From positions 149,675-213,674 of the forward strand of contig JAJEAD010000097.1 in assembly GCA_022824305.1 (NCBI GenBank): 64,000 nucleotides of DNA, written 5' to 3'. Below the pieces are notes generated by a model, which was given only the letters and a program-made list of their open reading frames with translations, made no database searches and had not been told where the DNA came from. A program made the position numbers and the translations under genes. The stretch comes from Gammaproteobacteria bacterium (lineage in GTDB: Bacteria; Pseudomonadota; Gammaproteobacteria; HK1). Shown here piece after piece: positions 8,983 to 19,522 of the stretch (positions within the stretch are counted from its first letter, which is position 1; the number at the start of each line of letters is the position of its first letter).

Positions 8983-9036
8983 CAGCGGCCGGAACCCCCA
9001 AAGGCCTCTATTACTCTTTTCAGGAGAGACCAACCC

Positions 9037-11015
<1,979 letters not shown>

Positions 11016-11044
11016 ACCTTCCCGGTCTCATCATCGACCCTTCG

Positions 11045-11075
11045 AAAAGCCCGGCCTCGTGCCGGGCTTTTCCTT
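11045..11075 (+). terminator. Rho-independent terminator of groESL
   Basis: AAAAGCCCGGC at 11045-11055 pairs perfectly with GCCGGGCTTTT at 11061-11071 around a 5-base loop, followed by a short T-rich run. It begins 30 bp after the groEL stop. Confidence 0.9.
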
Positions 11076-11224
11076 GGTGCGCCCGGCAAGGCCGGCTCTC
11101 GTGCTCGAGCCGATGACCCTGCCCTACTGAAGCTCGGCCCGCGCTTTCCCGCGAGCAGGCGAAGGGTCGTCCGGCGCCCCCGATCGACACCCGTCCGGCA
11201 GGCGTCACGGGGGCTGTTGCTGTT

Positions 11225-12076
11225 TCAGGTCGGGCGGATGCCCCGCAGGCGCTCGTTGCGCCTTCGCAGGAGCTCCAGCACGATCATCATGCACACCGAG
11301 AAGACGATGAGCAGAGTGGCCACCGCGAGGATGGTCGGGCTTATTTGCTCGCGGATCCCCGCCCACATCTGGCGCGGAATGGTGCGCTGCTCGAAACCGG
11401 CGAGGAAGATCACGCACACCACCTCGTCGAAGGAGATGACGAAGGCGAAGAGCCCTCCCGAGATGACGCCGGGAAGGATCATCGGCACCACCACCCGGAA
11501 GAAGGTCTGTACCGGGGTCGCGCCCAGGTTGGCCGACGCCCGCATCAGGGTCGTGTCGAAGCCGAACAGGGTGGCGGTCACGGTGATGACCACGAAGGGG
11601 GTGCCGAGCGCGGTGTGCGCGAGAATGATGCCGGTGGTGGTCTGGGAGAGGCCCACGCTCGAGTAGAAGAAGAACATGCCGGCCGCGGTGATGATGATCG
11701 GCACGATCATCGGCGAGATGAGCAGGCTCATGATCGGGATCCGCCACGGCATGTGCGGGCGGCTCAGGCCGAGCGCGGCCAGGGTGCCGAGCAGGGTCGC
11801 GAGCAGGGTGGCGGCGATGCCGATGATGAAGCTGTTCTTGATCGAGTGGATCCACTGCTCGTTCGCGAACATGTCCTGGTACCAGCGCAGCGAGTAGGCG
11901 TCCGGATTGAGCTTCAGCATCTCCTCGTTGAACGTGAAGTAGGGCAGTGCGTTGAAGGAGAGGGGGATGATCACCAGGATCGGGAGCATCAGGAACGCGA
12001 ACACGAGGCCCGCACCGGTGCGCACGCTGTAGTGCACCATCCGGTCCACGGGGGTCGCGTAGGCGGGAAGGGCCAT
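11225..12076 (-). CDS. Polyamine-type ABC transporter permease (PotC-like)
   Basis: A 283-residue inner-membrane permease of the spermidine/putrescine importer family. It has about six hydrophobic segments, starting with GAGLVFAFLMLPILVIIPLSF. The cytoplasmic EAA loop that docks on the ATPase is RASANLGATPVQTFFRVVVP. The ATG at 12076 lies 14 bp after the stop of the PotB-like gene, so it is the last gene of the four-gene importer operon. PotC-like rather than PotB-like is inferred from size and position. Compounds such as other cationic amines are possible substrates. Confidence 0.9.
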   Translation of the reverse strand: MALPAYATPVDRMVHYSVRTGAGLVFAFLMLPILVIIPLSFNALPYFTFNEEMLKLNPDAYSLRWYQDMFANEQWIHSIKNSFIIGIAATLLATLLGTLAALGLSRPHMPWRIPIMSLLISPMIVPIIITAAGMFFFYSSVGLSQTTTGIILAHTALGTPFVVITVTATLFGFDTTLMRASANLGATPVQTFFRVVVPMILPGVISGGLFAFVISFDEVVCVIFLAGFEQRTIPRQMWAGIREQISPTILAVATLLIVFSVCMMIVLELLRRRNERLRGIRPT

Positions 12077-12090
12077 CGTCGCTCCGTCCC

Positions 12091-13368
12091 CTACCCGAGC
12101 TTCATCTTGTCGATGCCCACGAGACGGTTGTAGAGCCAGTAGAGCGCAAGGATCCCGCCGAGCAGGATCGCGCCGAGCGCCGCCGCGAGGCCCCAGTTGA
12201 GCGACTTCTGCATGTGGTAGGCGATCATGTTGCTGATGAGCTGCCCGGTGCGCCCGCCGACAAGCGCGGGCGTGATGTAGTAGCCGACCGAGAGGATGAA
12301 CACGAGCAGCGAGCCGGCCCCGATCCCGGGCAGGGTCTGCGGGAAGTACACCGTCCAGAACGCCTTGGCGGGCGATGCTCCGAGCGACTTCGCGGCCCGG
12401 ATGTGGTAGGGCGAGATGGTCTTCATGACGCTGAAGAGCGGCAGGATCATGAAGGGCAGCAGGATCTGGATCATCGCGATCATGGTGCCCGTCATGTTGT
12501 AGACCAGGGACAGGCGCCCTTCGTCGTCGATCGCTCCCGTCCACACCAGCAGGTCGTTGATCACTCCCTGCGACTGCAGCAGCACGATCCACGAGGTGGT
12601 GCGCACGAGCAGCGAGGTCCAGAAGGGCAGAAGCACCATGATGATCAGCAGGTTGCTGATGCGCGTGGGCACGATCGAAAGGATGTAGGAGACCGGATAG
12701 GCCAGCAGCAGGCAGGCGACGGTGATGGCCAGGCTCACCCAGAGGGTGCGCACGAAGAGCTTCACGTAGATCTGCCGGTTCTCGGGCTGCGCGACGACGT
12801 CTCCGGCCTCGTTGTAGGTCCGATCGACCGCGTTCGCGTAGTAGGCGGGCGTGGGATCCCGCCCCGCCTGCTTGATGATCGCCCACGTACGCACCTTTTC
12901 CCAGCGCTTGTCGATGTTCACGAAGGCCTCGCGGGCGGTCACGCCGTCCGCCTGCCCCCGCGCGAACTTCCGCGCCGTCTTCTTGATCATGCTCTTGGCG
13001 CCGGAGAGGTCGTAGTTGATGCGCCCTGATATCTTCCCGATCAGCTTCTCGTCGTGGCGCCTCGCGAACTCCTCCGCCGCTGCCGCGAACACCGCCTCGG
13101 GGGGCAGCTCGCCGCTCGCCGGGTCCCAGCTCTCGAGGGCATCGATGGTGCGGGGCAGCAGGTTCGCGACCACCGGGTTCTGCACGCTGCGAAGCAGCAT
13201 GTCGCCGATGGGGAAGACGAAGGTGACGAGAATGAATGCGAGCAGGGGCGCGACCAGCAGAAAGGCGGTGACGGTCTTGCGCCGCTCGGTACGCGCGAGG
13301 CTGACCTTCAGCGGCACCCCGTCCGCGGTGGTGATGGGTGCGGCGGCGTCAACAGCAGTGACCGCCAT
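12091..13368 (-). CDS. Polyamine-type ABC transporter permease (PotB-like) with a large loop insertion
   Basis: A 425-residue permease, longer than the roughly 280-310 residues usual for PotB. The first membrane segment is about residues 33-55 and the second begins near 199. In between lies a hydrophilic region of about 140 residues containing helical, charged sequence (for example KTARKFARGQADG). The rest is a normal permease with the EAA loop AAKSLGASPAKAFWTVYFPQ. It sits 4 bp after the ATPase stop and 14 bp before the PotC-like gene. Extended first periplasmic loops occur in some polyamine/opine-type permeases, so this is a subfamily trait rather than a fusion. Confidence 0.88.
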   Translation of the reverse strand: MAVTAVDAAAPITTADGVPLKVSLARTERRKTVTAFLLVAPLLAFILVTFVFPIGDMLLRSVQNPVVANLLPRTIDALESWDPASGELPPEAVFAAAAEEFARRHDEKLIGKISGRINYDLSGAKSMIKKTARKFARGQADGVTAREAFVNIDKRWEKVRTWAIIKQAGRDPTPAYYANAVDRTYNEAGDVVAQPENRQIYVKLFVRTLWVSLAITVACLLLAYPVSYILSIVPTRISNLLIIMVLLPFWTSLLVRTTSWIVLLQSQGVINDLLVWTGAIDDEGRLSLVYNMTGTMIAMIQILLPFMILPLFSVMKTISPYHIRAAKSLGASPAKAFWTVYFPQTLPGIGAGSLLVFILSVGYYITPALVGGRTGQLISNMIAYHMQKSLNWGLAAALGAILLGGILALYWLYNRLVGIDKMKLG

Positions 13369-13372
13369 GGAG

Positions 13373-14470
13373 TCAGCCTTCGGGAGCGTCGAGCGCCCGG
13401 GCGTCCGTGCTCTGCCAGCCGACCTTCACCGTATCACCGGTGTGTATGTCGACGTGACCGGCGCTGTTCGGCACCTTCACGATGAAGTCGTCGTGGCCGC
13501 ACACATTGAGACGGGTGCGGAGGTGGTCCCCGTGGAAGATGAGCTCTTCCACCCGACCGTCGAAGAGGTTGGGAACCGAACCCTCCGGCGGGTTGATGAT
13601 CACCCGCTCGGGGCGGAGCGATATCGTGGTGCGTGAACCTGTTCCGTCGACGTTGATCGCCACCGCCTGCACGATGTGGCCTCCCTCGGCCTCCACCGTG
13701 CAGCGCGCGCCGTCGTGCTCGATCACCTTGCCCGAGAGCGCGTTGTTCTCTCCGATGAACTGGGCGACGAAGGCATTGGCCGGTTCCTGGTAGAGCTTGT
13801 CGGGCGATGCCAGTTGCTGCACCACCCCGTCGTTGAAGACCGCGATGCGGTTCGACATGGTCAGCGCTTCGCCCTGGTCGTGCGTGACGTAGACCACGGT
13901 GACGCCGATGCTCTCGTGGATGTGCCGGATCTCGTACTGCATCTGCTCGCGGAGCTGGCGGTCCAGCGCCCCGAGCGGTTCGTCCATGAGGACGATCTTG
14001 GGCTCGAAGACGAGCGCGCGGGCTACCGCCACGCGTTGCTGCTGCCCGCCCGAGAGCTGCCCCGGGCGCCGGTGGCCGAAGCCGCCGAGCTGCACCATGT
14101 CGAGCGCGCCCGCCACGCGCCTGGCGGTCTCGTCCTTGCCGACCTTGCGCATCTCGAGGGGGTAGGCGATGTTCTCGAACACCGTCATGTGCGGGAACAG
14201 GGCATAGTTCTGGAACACCATGCCGATGTCGCGCCGGTGCGGCGGGAGGTTGTTGATCGAGCGGCCTTCCAGAATGATGTCGCCGTGAGTGGTGGCCTCG
14301 AAGCCGGCAAGCATCATCAGGCAGGTGGTCTTGCCCGAGCCCGAGGGCCCGAGCATGGTCAGGAACTCGCCCCGGTAGATGTCCAGGTTGAATGACTTGA
14401 CGACGAGCGTCTCGCCGTCGTAGCTCTTCTGGACGTCCTTGAACTGGACGAAGACTTCCTGCTCAGACAT
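13373..14470 (-). CDS. Polyamine-type ABC transporter ATPase (PotA-like)
   Basis: A 365-residue ATP-binding subunit that energises the importer at the inner face of the membrane. Walker A is GPSGSGKTT, the signature is LSGGQQQRVAVARAL, and Walker B is VLMDEPLGALD, with the switch His in VYVTHDQGEAL. The C-terminal ~100 residues form the TOBE-type regulatory domain of the PotA/MalK family. A GGGAA site precedes the ATG. It is second in the operon, separated from the binding-protein gene by a strong hairpin. Confidence 0.92.
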   Translation of the reverse strand: MSEQEVFVQFKDVQKSYDGETLVVKSFNLDIYRGEFLTMLGPSGSGKTTCLMMLAGFEATTHGDIILEGRSINNLPPHRRDIGMVFQNYALFPHMTVFENIAYPLEMRKVGKDETARRVAGALDMVQLGGFGHRRPGQLSGGQQQRVAVARALVFEPKIVLMDEPLGALDRQLREQMQYEIRHIHESIGVTVVYVTHDQGEALTMSNRIAVFNDGVVQQLASPDKLYQEPANAFVAQFIGENNALSGKVIEHDGARCTVEAEGGHIVQAVAINVDGTGSRTTISLRPERVIINPPEGSVPNLFDGRVEELIFHGDHLRTRLNVCGHDDFIVKVPNSAGHVDIHTGDTVKVGWQSTDARALDAPEG

Positions 14471-14493
14471 GGCGATTCCCGTGTGCGCCCGAA

Positions 14494-14519
14494 GGCCGGG
14501 CGGCTGTCGCCGCCCGGCC
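14494..14519 (-). promoter_or_regulatory. Intercistronic hairpin between binding-protein and ATPase genes
   Basis: GGCCGGGCGGC at 14494-14504 pairs perfectly with GCCGCCCGGCC at 14509-14519 around a 4-base loop, with no T run. In ABC importer operons, such hairpins often protect the upstream binding-protein mRNA 3' end so that the binding protein is made in excess. That role is inferred. Confidence 0.65.
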
Positions 14520-14547
14520 CCGCTCGTTCACGAAGGGCAGTCCGAGC

Positions 14548-15582
14548 CTAGAGGGCGAGCCAGGCCGAGAAGCGCTCCTGGAGCTCGTCGCGATGGTCCG
14601 CCCAGAACAGGTAGTCATACTGGACCGAATGCTCGTTGATGTTGTCCGTCGGCAGATGCCCCGACACCTCGGGATCCACGAAGTCGGCCGCCGCCTTGAG
14701 CATCGGACCGTATGCGATGTGGTACGTGATCCGTCCCTGGTATTCCGGCGAACTGTAGGCTCCGAGAAGGAACTCCTTCGCCGCCTCCGCATTCGGTGCG
14801 CCCTTGGCGACCGTCATGTACCCGATGTCCCATACCTGGGTGTCCCACATGATCGAGAGCGGCTGACTCTCGTTCTTGTAGGCGTTGTAGATGCGCCCGT
14901 TGTATGCGGTGCCGATGGACGCTTCCTCGTCGACCAGAATCTGCGGGGCCTGGGCGCCGGCTTCCCACCAGACGCTCTGCTCCTTGACCTGATCGAGCTT
15001 CGCGAAGGCACGGTCCACCCCTTCCTCGGTGCCGAGCACGTCGTAGACGTCCGGCACCGCCACGCCGTCGGCGATGAGCGCCCATTCGAGGTTCACCTCG
15101 GCGACCTTGCGCATCGAGCGCTTGCCGGGAAAGCGATCGAAATCCCAGAAATCCGCGACCGTAGCCGGTTGTTCCTCGGGGAAGGTGGGGTCCTTGTAGG
15201 CCATGACGGTAGCCCACACTACGCCGCCCACTCCGCAGGGGTGCGTGTCGAACCAGCCCTCGGGGTTCGGAATCTCGAGCTCCTCGAGCAGACCCTCGTC
15301 GCAGGCGATGGTCGTCTCGGCCGGAATCATGTCCACGATGTCCCAGCTGACGTTGCCGGCTTCCTGCTGAGCGCGCAGCTCCGCCACCCCGCCGTTGTAG
15401 TCGATGAAGTTGAACTTCTGGCCGGTCTCCTCAGTGTAGGGGTCCGCCCACGCTGCCTTCAGCGAGGCGCTCCAGGCCCCGCCCCAGGACGTGATGTTGA
15501 TGGCGTCGGCCCCGAACGCCTGACCCGCGAGCAGCATCGAGCCCGCGAGCGCGACGGGAAGCGTCTTGTTGAGTCTTCTCAA
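14548..15582 (-). CDS. Periplasmic polyamine-type substrate-binding protein (PotD/PotF-like)
   Basis: A 344-residue periplasmic solute-binding protein that delivers ligand to the permease pair. The N terminus is a signal peptide, RRLNKTLPVALAGSMLLAGQ, with likely cleavage after AFGA. The mature protein opens with INITSWGGAWSASL, typical of family 1 binding proteins. I chose the TTG at 15582 because it directly precedes the signal peptide and follows GGAGGAAAGG; the ATG at 15684 would add 34 unrelated residues. It is the first gene of the importer operon. The ligand could be spermidine, putrescine or another cation. Confidence 0.88.
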   Translation of the reverse strand: MRRLNKTLPVALAGSMLLAGQAFGADAINITSWGGAWSASLKAAWADPYTEETGQKFNFIDYNGGVAELRAQQEAGNVSWDIVDMIPAETTIACDEGLLEELEIPNPEGWFDTHPCGVGGVVWATVMAYKDPTFPEEQPATVADFWDFDRFPGKRSMRKVAEVNLEWALIADGVAVPDVYDVLGTEEGVDRAFAKLDQVKEQSVWWEAGAQAPQILVDEEASIGTAYNGRIYNAYKNESQPLSIMWDTQVWDIGYMTVAKGAPNAEAAKEFLLGAYSSPEYQGRITYHIAYGPMLKAAADFVDPEVSGHLPTDNINEHSVQYDYLFWADHRDELQERFSAWLAL

Positions 15583-16287
15583 TTTCCTTTCCTCCAGTTG
15601 AACGATGGTGAGCGAATTCGCTGCCAGGTCTGACCGGACCCCTCGCACAATCCCTGCCGCCACGGCTCTTGTTCTCCGGTTCACTCGATAGTCGGATTGG
15701 GCGGCGCGACTGGCGGTCAGGTAAGCGTTTCGTACCGGTCATTCGGGCGGCAGTGCACCCGGCAACCCGCCGGGTGGGCCGTCCGACTCGGTTCCCGATC
15801 CTAAAAGACTGTATCCGGCGTGGGAACCGGGGATGACATCGCCCCGGAACCCTCCCGGAGCGCCGTTCGATCTGGATCGCAGCGGGTATGCGGTGTCCGC
15901 CATGTCGCAACCGCTCCCCATCCGGAGGGAGATTGCATAACTCGTTGATGTTGCGAGCCAAACCCTCTCCTTTGCAACGATGGCGAGCGTTCGGCGGGAT
16001 CCCCTGCGGCGCGGGGTGGGGACGATCGCCAGGCCGGGTTCACTCACACCCTCGATGCGCCCTAACCTGCGCCGATCCACGTGCCCGGCGCGGAAGGCGG
16101 CCGCTTCGGTGCACGCGAAGCGCCCCCGTCGGCGCCGAAGAAGCGCGTTGGCGGCTGCCGGATTCGCCGGCCGTGCGGAGGCGGAAGTCCTCGCGCGCCG
16201 GGCTCCTCCCGGCCGCTGCGGTGCTACGATCGCCGGCGCATCCCCGGCGAGACTTCGCGGCCGGGCGCCCGCGCGCAGGAGGTCCCA
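15583..16287. other. Divergent intergenic region, no supported gene
   Basis: These 705 bp lie between the importer operon and a short-chain dehydrogenase gene and must hold both promoters. A TACGAT box near 16215 is a plausible -10 for the rightward gene, without a good -35. A minus-strand frame begins at a TTG near 15961 after an AGGAGAGGG stretch but then runs into the binding-protein gene in another frame, so I do not call it a gene. Confidence 0.5.
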
Positions 16288-17028
16288 TTGGAGCAGGAGT
16301 TCGAAGGACAGGTGGCGGTGGTGACCGGGGGAGCCCGCGGCATCGGCCGGGCGATCGTCTCCCTCCTCCTTCAACGCGGCGCGCGGGTGGCGATCCTCGA
16401 CGTCGACGAAGCGGGCCTGGAAGAGGCGGGCAGGGTGCTCCGCGGCGGCGCCAACCTGCTCGGGGTGCCCACGGACGTGAGCGACACGAGCGCTCTGCGC
16501 CAGGCGCGCGAACGAATCCTGGAACGCTTCTCCCGGGTCGATGTGCTGGTCAACAACACCGGCATCTATCCCTACCTCTCCCTCTCCGAGATGAGCGCGG
16601 AGGAGTGGGATCGGGTGTTCGCCGTCAACACCCGAAGCGTGATGCTCGCCACCCAGACCTTCATGTCCGACATGATCGCGCGCCGCTTCGGGCGCGTGGT
16701 GTGCATCGTCACCGAGGACGCCTACGTCGCGAAGCCGAAGCTCGCCCACTACGCCGCCTCCAAGGCCGCGGTGGCGAGCCTGGTGAAGTCCTTCGCGCTG
16801 GAGCTCGCGCCCCACGGGGTCTTCGTCAACGGAGTGAGCCCCGGGGCGGTCGGCACCGAGCGGGCGAAGAAGATGGACTGGTTCGCACCGCGCGTCGCGC
16901 AGATTCCCTGCGGCTACGCCGCGGAGCCCGAGGACATCGCGGAGGTGGTGCTCTTCCTCGCGTCACGGCGCAACCGCTACATCGTGGGCGAGACGATCGT
17001 CGCCAACGGCGGCACCGCCATGATCTGA
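16288..17028 (+). CDS. Short-chain dehydrogenase/reductase
   Basis: A 246-residue classical SDR. The cofactor motif TGGARGIG is at the N terminus, NNTGIYPYLS replaces the usual NNAG, and the catalytic Tyr-Lys pair is in HYAASKAAV. The Asp in AILDVDEAG after the second strand suggests NAD rather than NADP preference. The catalytic Ser position reads VCIVTEDAYV, where Thr seems to stand in for Ser. The TTG at 16288 follows AGGAGG by 5 bp, so it is preferred over upstream in-frame starts. The gene precedes the glycosyltransferase gene on the same strand; its substrate is unknown. Confidence 0.87.
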   Translation: MEQEFEGQVAVVTGGARGIGRAIVSLLLQRGARVAILDVDEAGLEEAGRVLRGGANLLGVPTDVSDTSALRQARERILERFSRVDVLVNNTGIYPYLSLSEMSAEEWDRVFAVNTRSVMLATQTFMSDMIARRFGRVVCIVTEDAYVAKPKLAHYAASKAAVASLVKSFALELAPHGVFVNGVSPGAVGTERAKKMDWFAPRVAQIPCGYAAEPEDIAEVVLFLASRRNRYIVGETIVANGGTAMI

Positions 17029-17116
17029 GCTCGCGGCCGGCGGGGAGCCGCTCCCCGCGGGTCCTCAGGGCCCCGACCGAGCCGGTCGCCGACGGGAGTG
17101 CGGGTGTGACCCACCA

Positions 17117-18259
17117 ATGCGGCTTCTGATCCTCACCTCGAGCACCGGGGGAGGCCACGACGCCCGCGCCGGCGCCTTCTCCGAGTGGGCCCGGCGACAC
17201 CCGGAGCTCGGGGTGGAAGTGGAGCGCTTCGCGCCCCTGGAGGCCTCCGGGGCGCACTACCGGCTGGGCCTGCACGTCTATCACCTCGTTCAGACGCGGT
17301 GGCCGCTCGCGCACCACCTGTACTTCGCCTTCCTCGAGCACGCGGCGCTCCACAGCCGCCGGTGGAAGCTCCTGGGGGTGCGGCCCTTCGTGGACAAGCT
17401 CGAGGAGTACCGGCCGGACTGGGTGCTCAGCGTGCACCCGCACCTCAACCGGGGCTTTCTCGATCTCGCACGGGAGGTGCTCGGCCGCGGGCGGGTGCGC
17501 ACCGGCACCTGCTGCACCGAGCTCGACGGAGGCTACGGATTCAGCCGCCACTGGGTGGGCCCGGAGAGCGACCTCTGGATCGGAGCCACCGACGCGGCCT
17601 GCGCGCACGCCCGCGCCCTCGGCATGCCGGCGTCCCGAACGCTGCTCGGCGGCTTCGTGCTGCGGCCGGACTTCTTTTCGCCGCCCGTGGACGAGGCGGG
17701 CCGGCGCGACTTCCTGCGAGGGTCCTTCGGGCTGGATCCCGATCGGGCGATCCTGCTGCTGGCCACCGGCGCGGCCGGCGCCAACAATCATGCCGCCTTC
17801 CTCGAGGCGCTCGACCGCGCAGGCTCCGCGCTTCAGGTGCTCGCGCTCTGCGCGCATCGGGCTTCGCTTCTCGAAGGCCTGCGGCGCTGGCGCCCCCGGA
17901 GTTCCGGGATCTCGCTCACCGCGCTCCCCTACACCCGGGAGATGCCGCGCCTGCTGCGTGCGGTGGACGCGCTCGTCTCGCGAGGCGGCTCCGGCACCAC
18001 GAGCGAGGCGATCCGCAGCGGCTGCCCGATCATCGTGAATGCCCTCGGAGGGGTGATGCCGCAGGAGCGCGTGACCCTGCGCTACCTCGAGCGCTTCGGC
18101 ATCGGGAGGCGGGTGCGGCGTCCGGGGGACCTCCCGGCGGCGGTGTCGGGTTATCTCGATGCCCGCGAGGCGCAGCGCGAGAAGGCGCGGATGGCGGCGG
18201 CGGTGCCGCCGGGGAAGCCGCTGCGCATCCTCGAGCACCTGCTCGCCCGCGCGCACTGA
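17117..18259 (+). CDS. MGDG-synthase-like glycosyltransferase (GT28)
   Basis: A 380-residue GT-B glycosyltransferase resembling monogalactosyl-/glucosyldiacylglycerol synthases, which glycosylate lipid acceptors at the membrane face. The N-terminal acceptor domain starts MRLLILTSSTGGGHDARAGAF, the glycine-rich motif of this group. The C-terminal nucleotide-sugar site is SRGGSGTTSEAIRSGCPIIV, which resembles MurG. Charged and aromatic residues (HLVQTRWPLAHHLYF) in the N-terminal half fit membrane association. There is a weak ribosome site before the ATG. It lies upstream of the polyketide and alpha-oxoamine synthase genes, so a lipid acceptor made by that cluster is conceivable but unproven. 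Confidence 0.8.
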   Translation: MRLLILTSSTGGGHDARAGAFSEWARRHPELGVEVERFAPLEASGAHYRLGLHVYHLVQTRWPLAHHLYFAFLEHAALHSRRWKLLGVRPFVDKLEEYRPDWVLSVHPHLNRGFLDLAREVLGRGRVRTGTCCTELDGGYGFSRHWVGPESDLWIGATDAACAHARALGMPASRTLLGGFVLRPDFFSPPVDEAGRRDFLRGSFGLDPDRAILLLATGAAGANNHAAFLEALDRAGSALQVLALCAHRASLLEGLRRWRPRSSGISLTALPYTREMPRLLRAVDALVSRGGSGTTSEAIRSGCPIIVNALGGVMPQERVTLRYLERFGIGRRVRRPGDLPAAVSGYLDAREAQREKARMAAAVPPGKPLRILEHLLARAH

Positions 18260-18278
18260 GTCCCGGTGTCGGCGGCGC

Positions 18279-19355
18279 TTACAGCCCCGCAATCCGGCAG
18301 GCCTTCCGGATCCCCTCCCGCACGCGCTCGTCGTAGCGTGCGAAGCGTTCGTCCCGGGTCTGGCCTCGCCGGTAGCGGATGAAGATCTGCTGGATGACGA
18401 CGGAGAACTTCATGGTGGCCAGCGCGAAGTACCAGTCGATGCGCTCCACGTCGAAGCCGGTGCGCTCCGCGTAGCGCTGGATCGCGGTCGCGCGCGCGGG
18501 GTAGCCCGGCTCGGCGGTGGGCATGGACGAGGCCTCGATCCACCGCGGATCGTCGTCGGTCTCCGCCCACTGGTTGAGGAGGTAGCCCAGGTCGACCAGG
18601 GCATCGCCGCTGGTGCACATGTCCCAGTCCAGGATCGCGATCGGCCGCGCGGGGTCGTCGCCGTCCACCAGGAGGTTGTCGAGCTTGTAGTCGTTGTGGA
18701 CGAGCGCGACGGGGCCCGGTGGCGGCAGGCGCGCGCGCAGCCAGGCGATGAGCCGGTTCATTTCCGGGTTGTCCTCGTGCCGGGCCGCCTCCCAGCGCTT
18801 CGCCCACCCTTCGAGCTGCCGTTGAACGAAGCCTTCCGGACGGCCGAGGTCGCCGAGACCGGCCGCCTCGCGATCGAGGAGGTGGAGGTCGGCGAGCGTG
18901 TCCACCAGCATCGTCGCGATGCGGGCCTTGAGCCCGGGGTCGTCGTAGCGCTCCGGAGTCCGCTTGCGGATCACGGTGCCGGTCCTGCGCTCCATGACCT
19001 GGAAGGGAGCGCCGATGATCGTCTCGTCGTCGCAGTAGAGGTAGCTTCGAGGGGCGAGGGGAAAGTGCCGGTGCAGCCTGGACAGCACCCGGTACTCCCG
19101 CCGCATGTCGTGCGCGCTGGGCGCGACCGGACCGAGCGGAGGGCGACGGAGCACGTACTCGCTCCCGGCGAAGCGAAGCAGGTAGGTGAGGTTGGCGTGG
19201 CCGCCGCCGAACTGCGCCACCCGGAGCGGACCCCGGGTCTCCGGGAGGCGCTCGCGCAGCCAGGGCTCGAGGCGCGCGGTGTCGAGCGCTTCGTCGACGC
19301 GCGTCGCGATCAGCTCCGGATCGGAGCTCAGCAGATCGAGGTCGGCCGGGTTCAT
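18279..19355 (-). CDS. Phosphotransferase family protein (APH/choline-kinase fold)
   Basis: A 358-residue kinase-fold protein of the aminoglycoside phosphotransferase superfamily, closest in layout to ACAD10/11-type N-terminal kinases that act on hydroxyacyl-CoAs. The catalytic loop is LVHNDYKLDNLLVDG (Asp and Asn), and the metal-binding Asp is in AILDWDMCTSGDAL. The N-terminal glycine-rich loop is FGGGHANLTYLLRF. It is convergent with the glycosyltransferase gene and divergent from the SDR at 19517. The substrate (a hydroxyl on an acyl-CoA, amino alcohol or sugar) is not readable. A resistance role is unlikely given the family branch. Confidence 0.83.
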   Translation of the reverse strand: MNPADLDLLSSDPELIATRVDEALDTARLEPWLRERLPETRGPLRVAQFGGGHANLTYLLRFAGSEYVLRRPPLGPVAPSAHDMRREYRVLSRLHRHFPLAPRSYLYCDDETIIGAPFQVMERRTGTVIRKRTPERYDDPGLKARIATMLVDTLADLHLLDREAAGLGDLGRPEGFVQRQLEGWAKRWEAARHEDNPEMNRLIAWLRARLPPPGPVALVHNDYKLDNLLVDGDDPARPIAILDWDMCTSGDALVDLGYLLNQWAETDDDPRWIEASSMPTAEPGYPARATAIQRYAERTGFDVERIDWYFALATMKFSVVIQQIFIRYRRGQTRDERFARYDERVREGIRKACRIAGL

Positions 19356-19490
19356 GCGCTTGCCTCACGGGCCGTCCTTGCGGGCGTGCCGTTGCGCTCC
19401 GAGACGTTGGTCCACTCCGTCGAGTGTAAGGCAGTCGGATTCCCGCACGGCAACGGGAGCCGGCCCGTCAACGCGAGCATAATGGAGTCC

Positions 19491-19522
19491 GCCAGCCAAG
19501 AAATCGGTGGAATCCTGTGGCT
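19491..19522. repeat. Half copy of the MITE-like element
   Basis: The segment with core AAATCGGTGGAATC and end TGTGGC closely matches the right terminal repeat of copy A plus about 12 bp inside it (AGCCA-GAAATCGG). No opposite end was found within about 170 bp upstream. The first possible start codon of the next gene (GTG at 19517) lies inside this repeat. Confidence 0.45.

Noticed and set aside
15431..15961. A minus-strand frame starting at a TTG after AGGAGAGGG
   Set aside because: After about 40 plausible residues it runs into the binding-protein gene in another frame and becomes Arg-rich.
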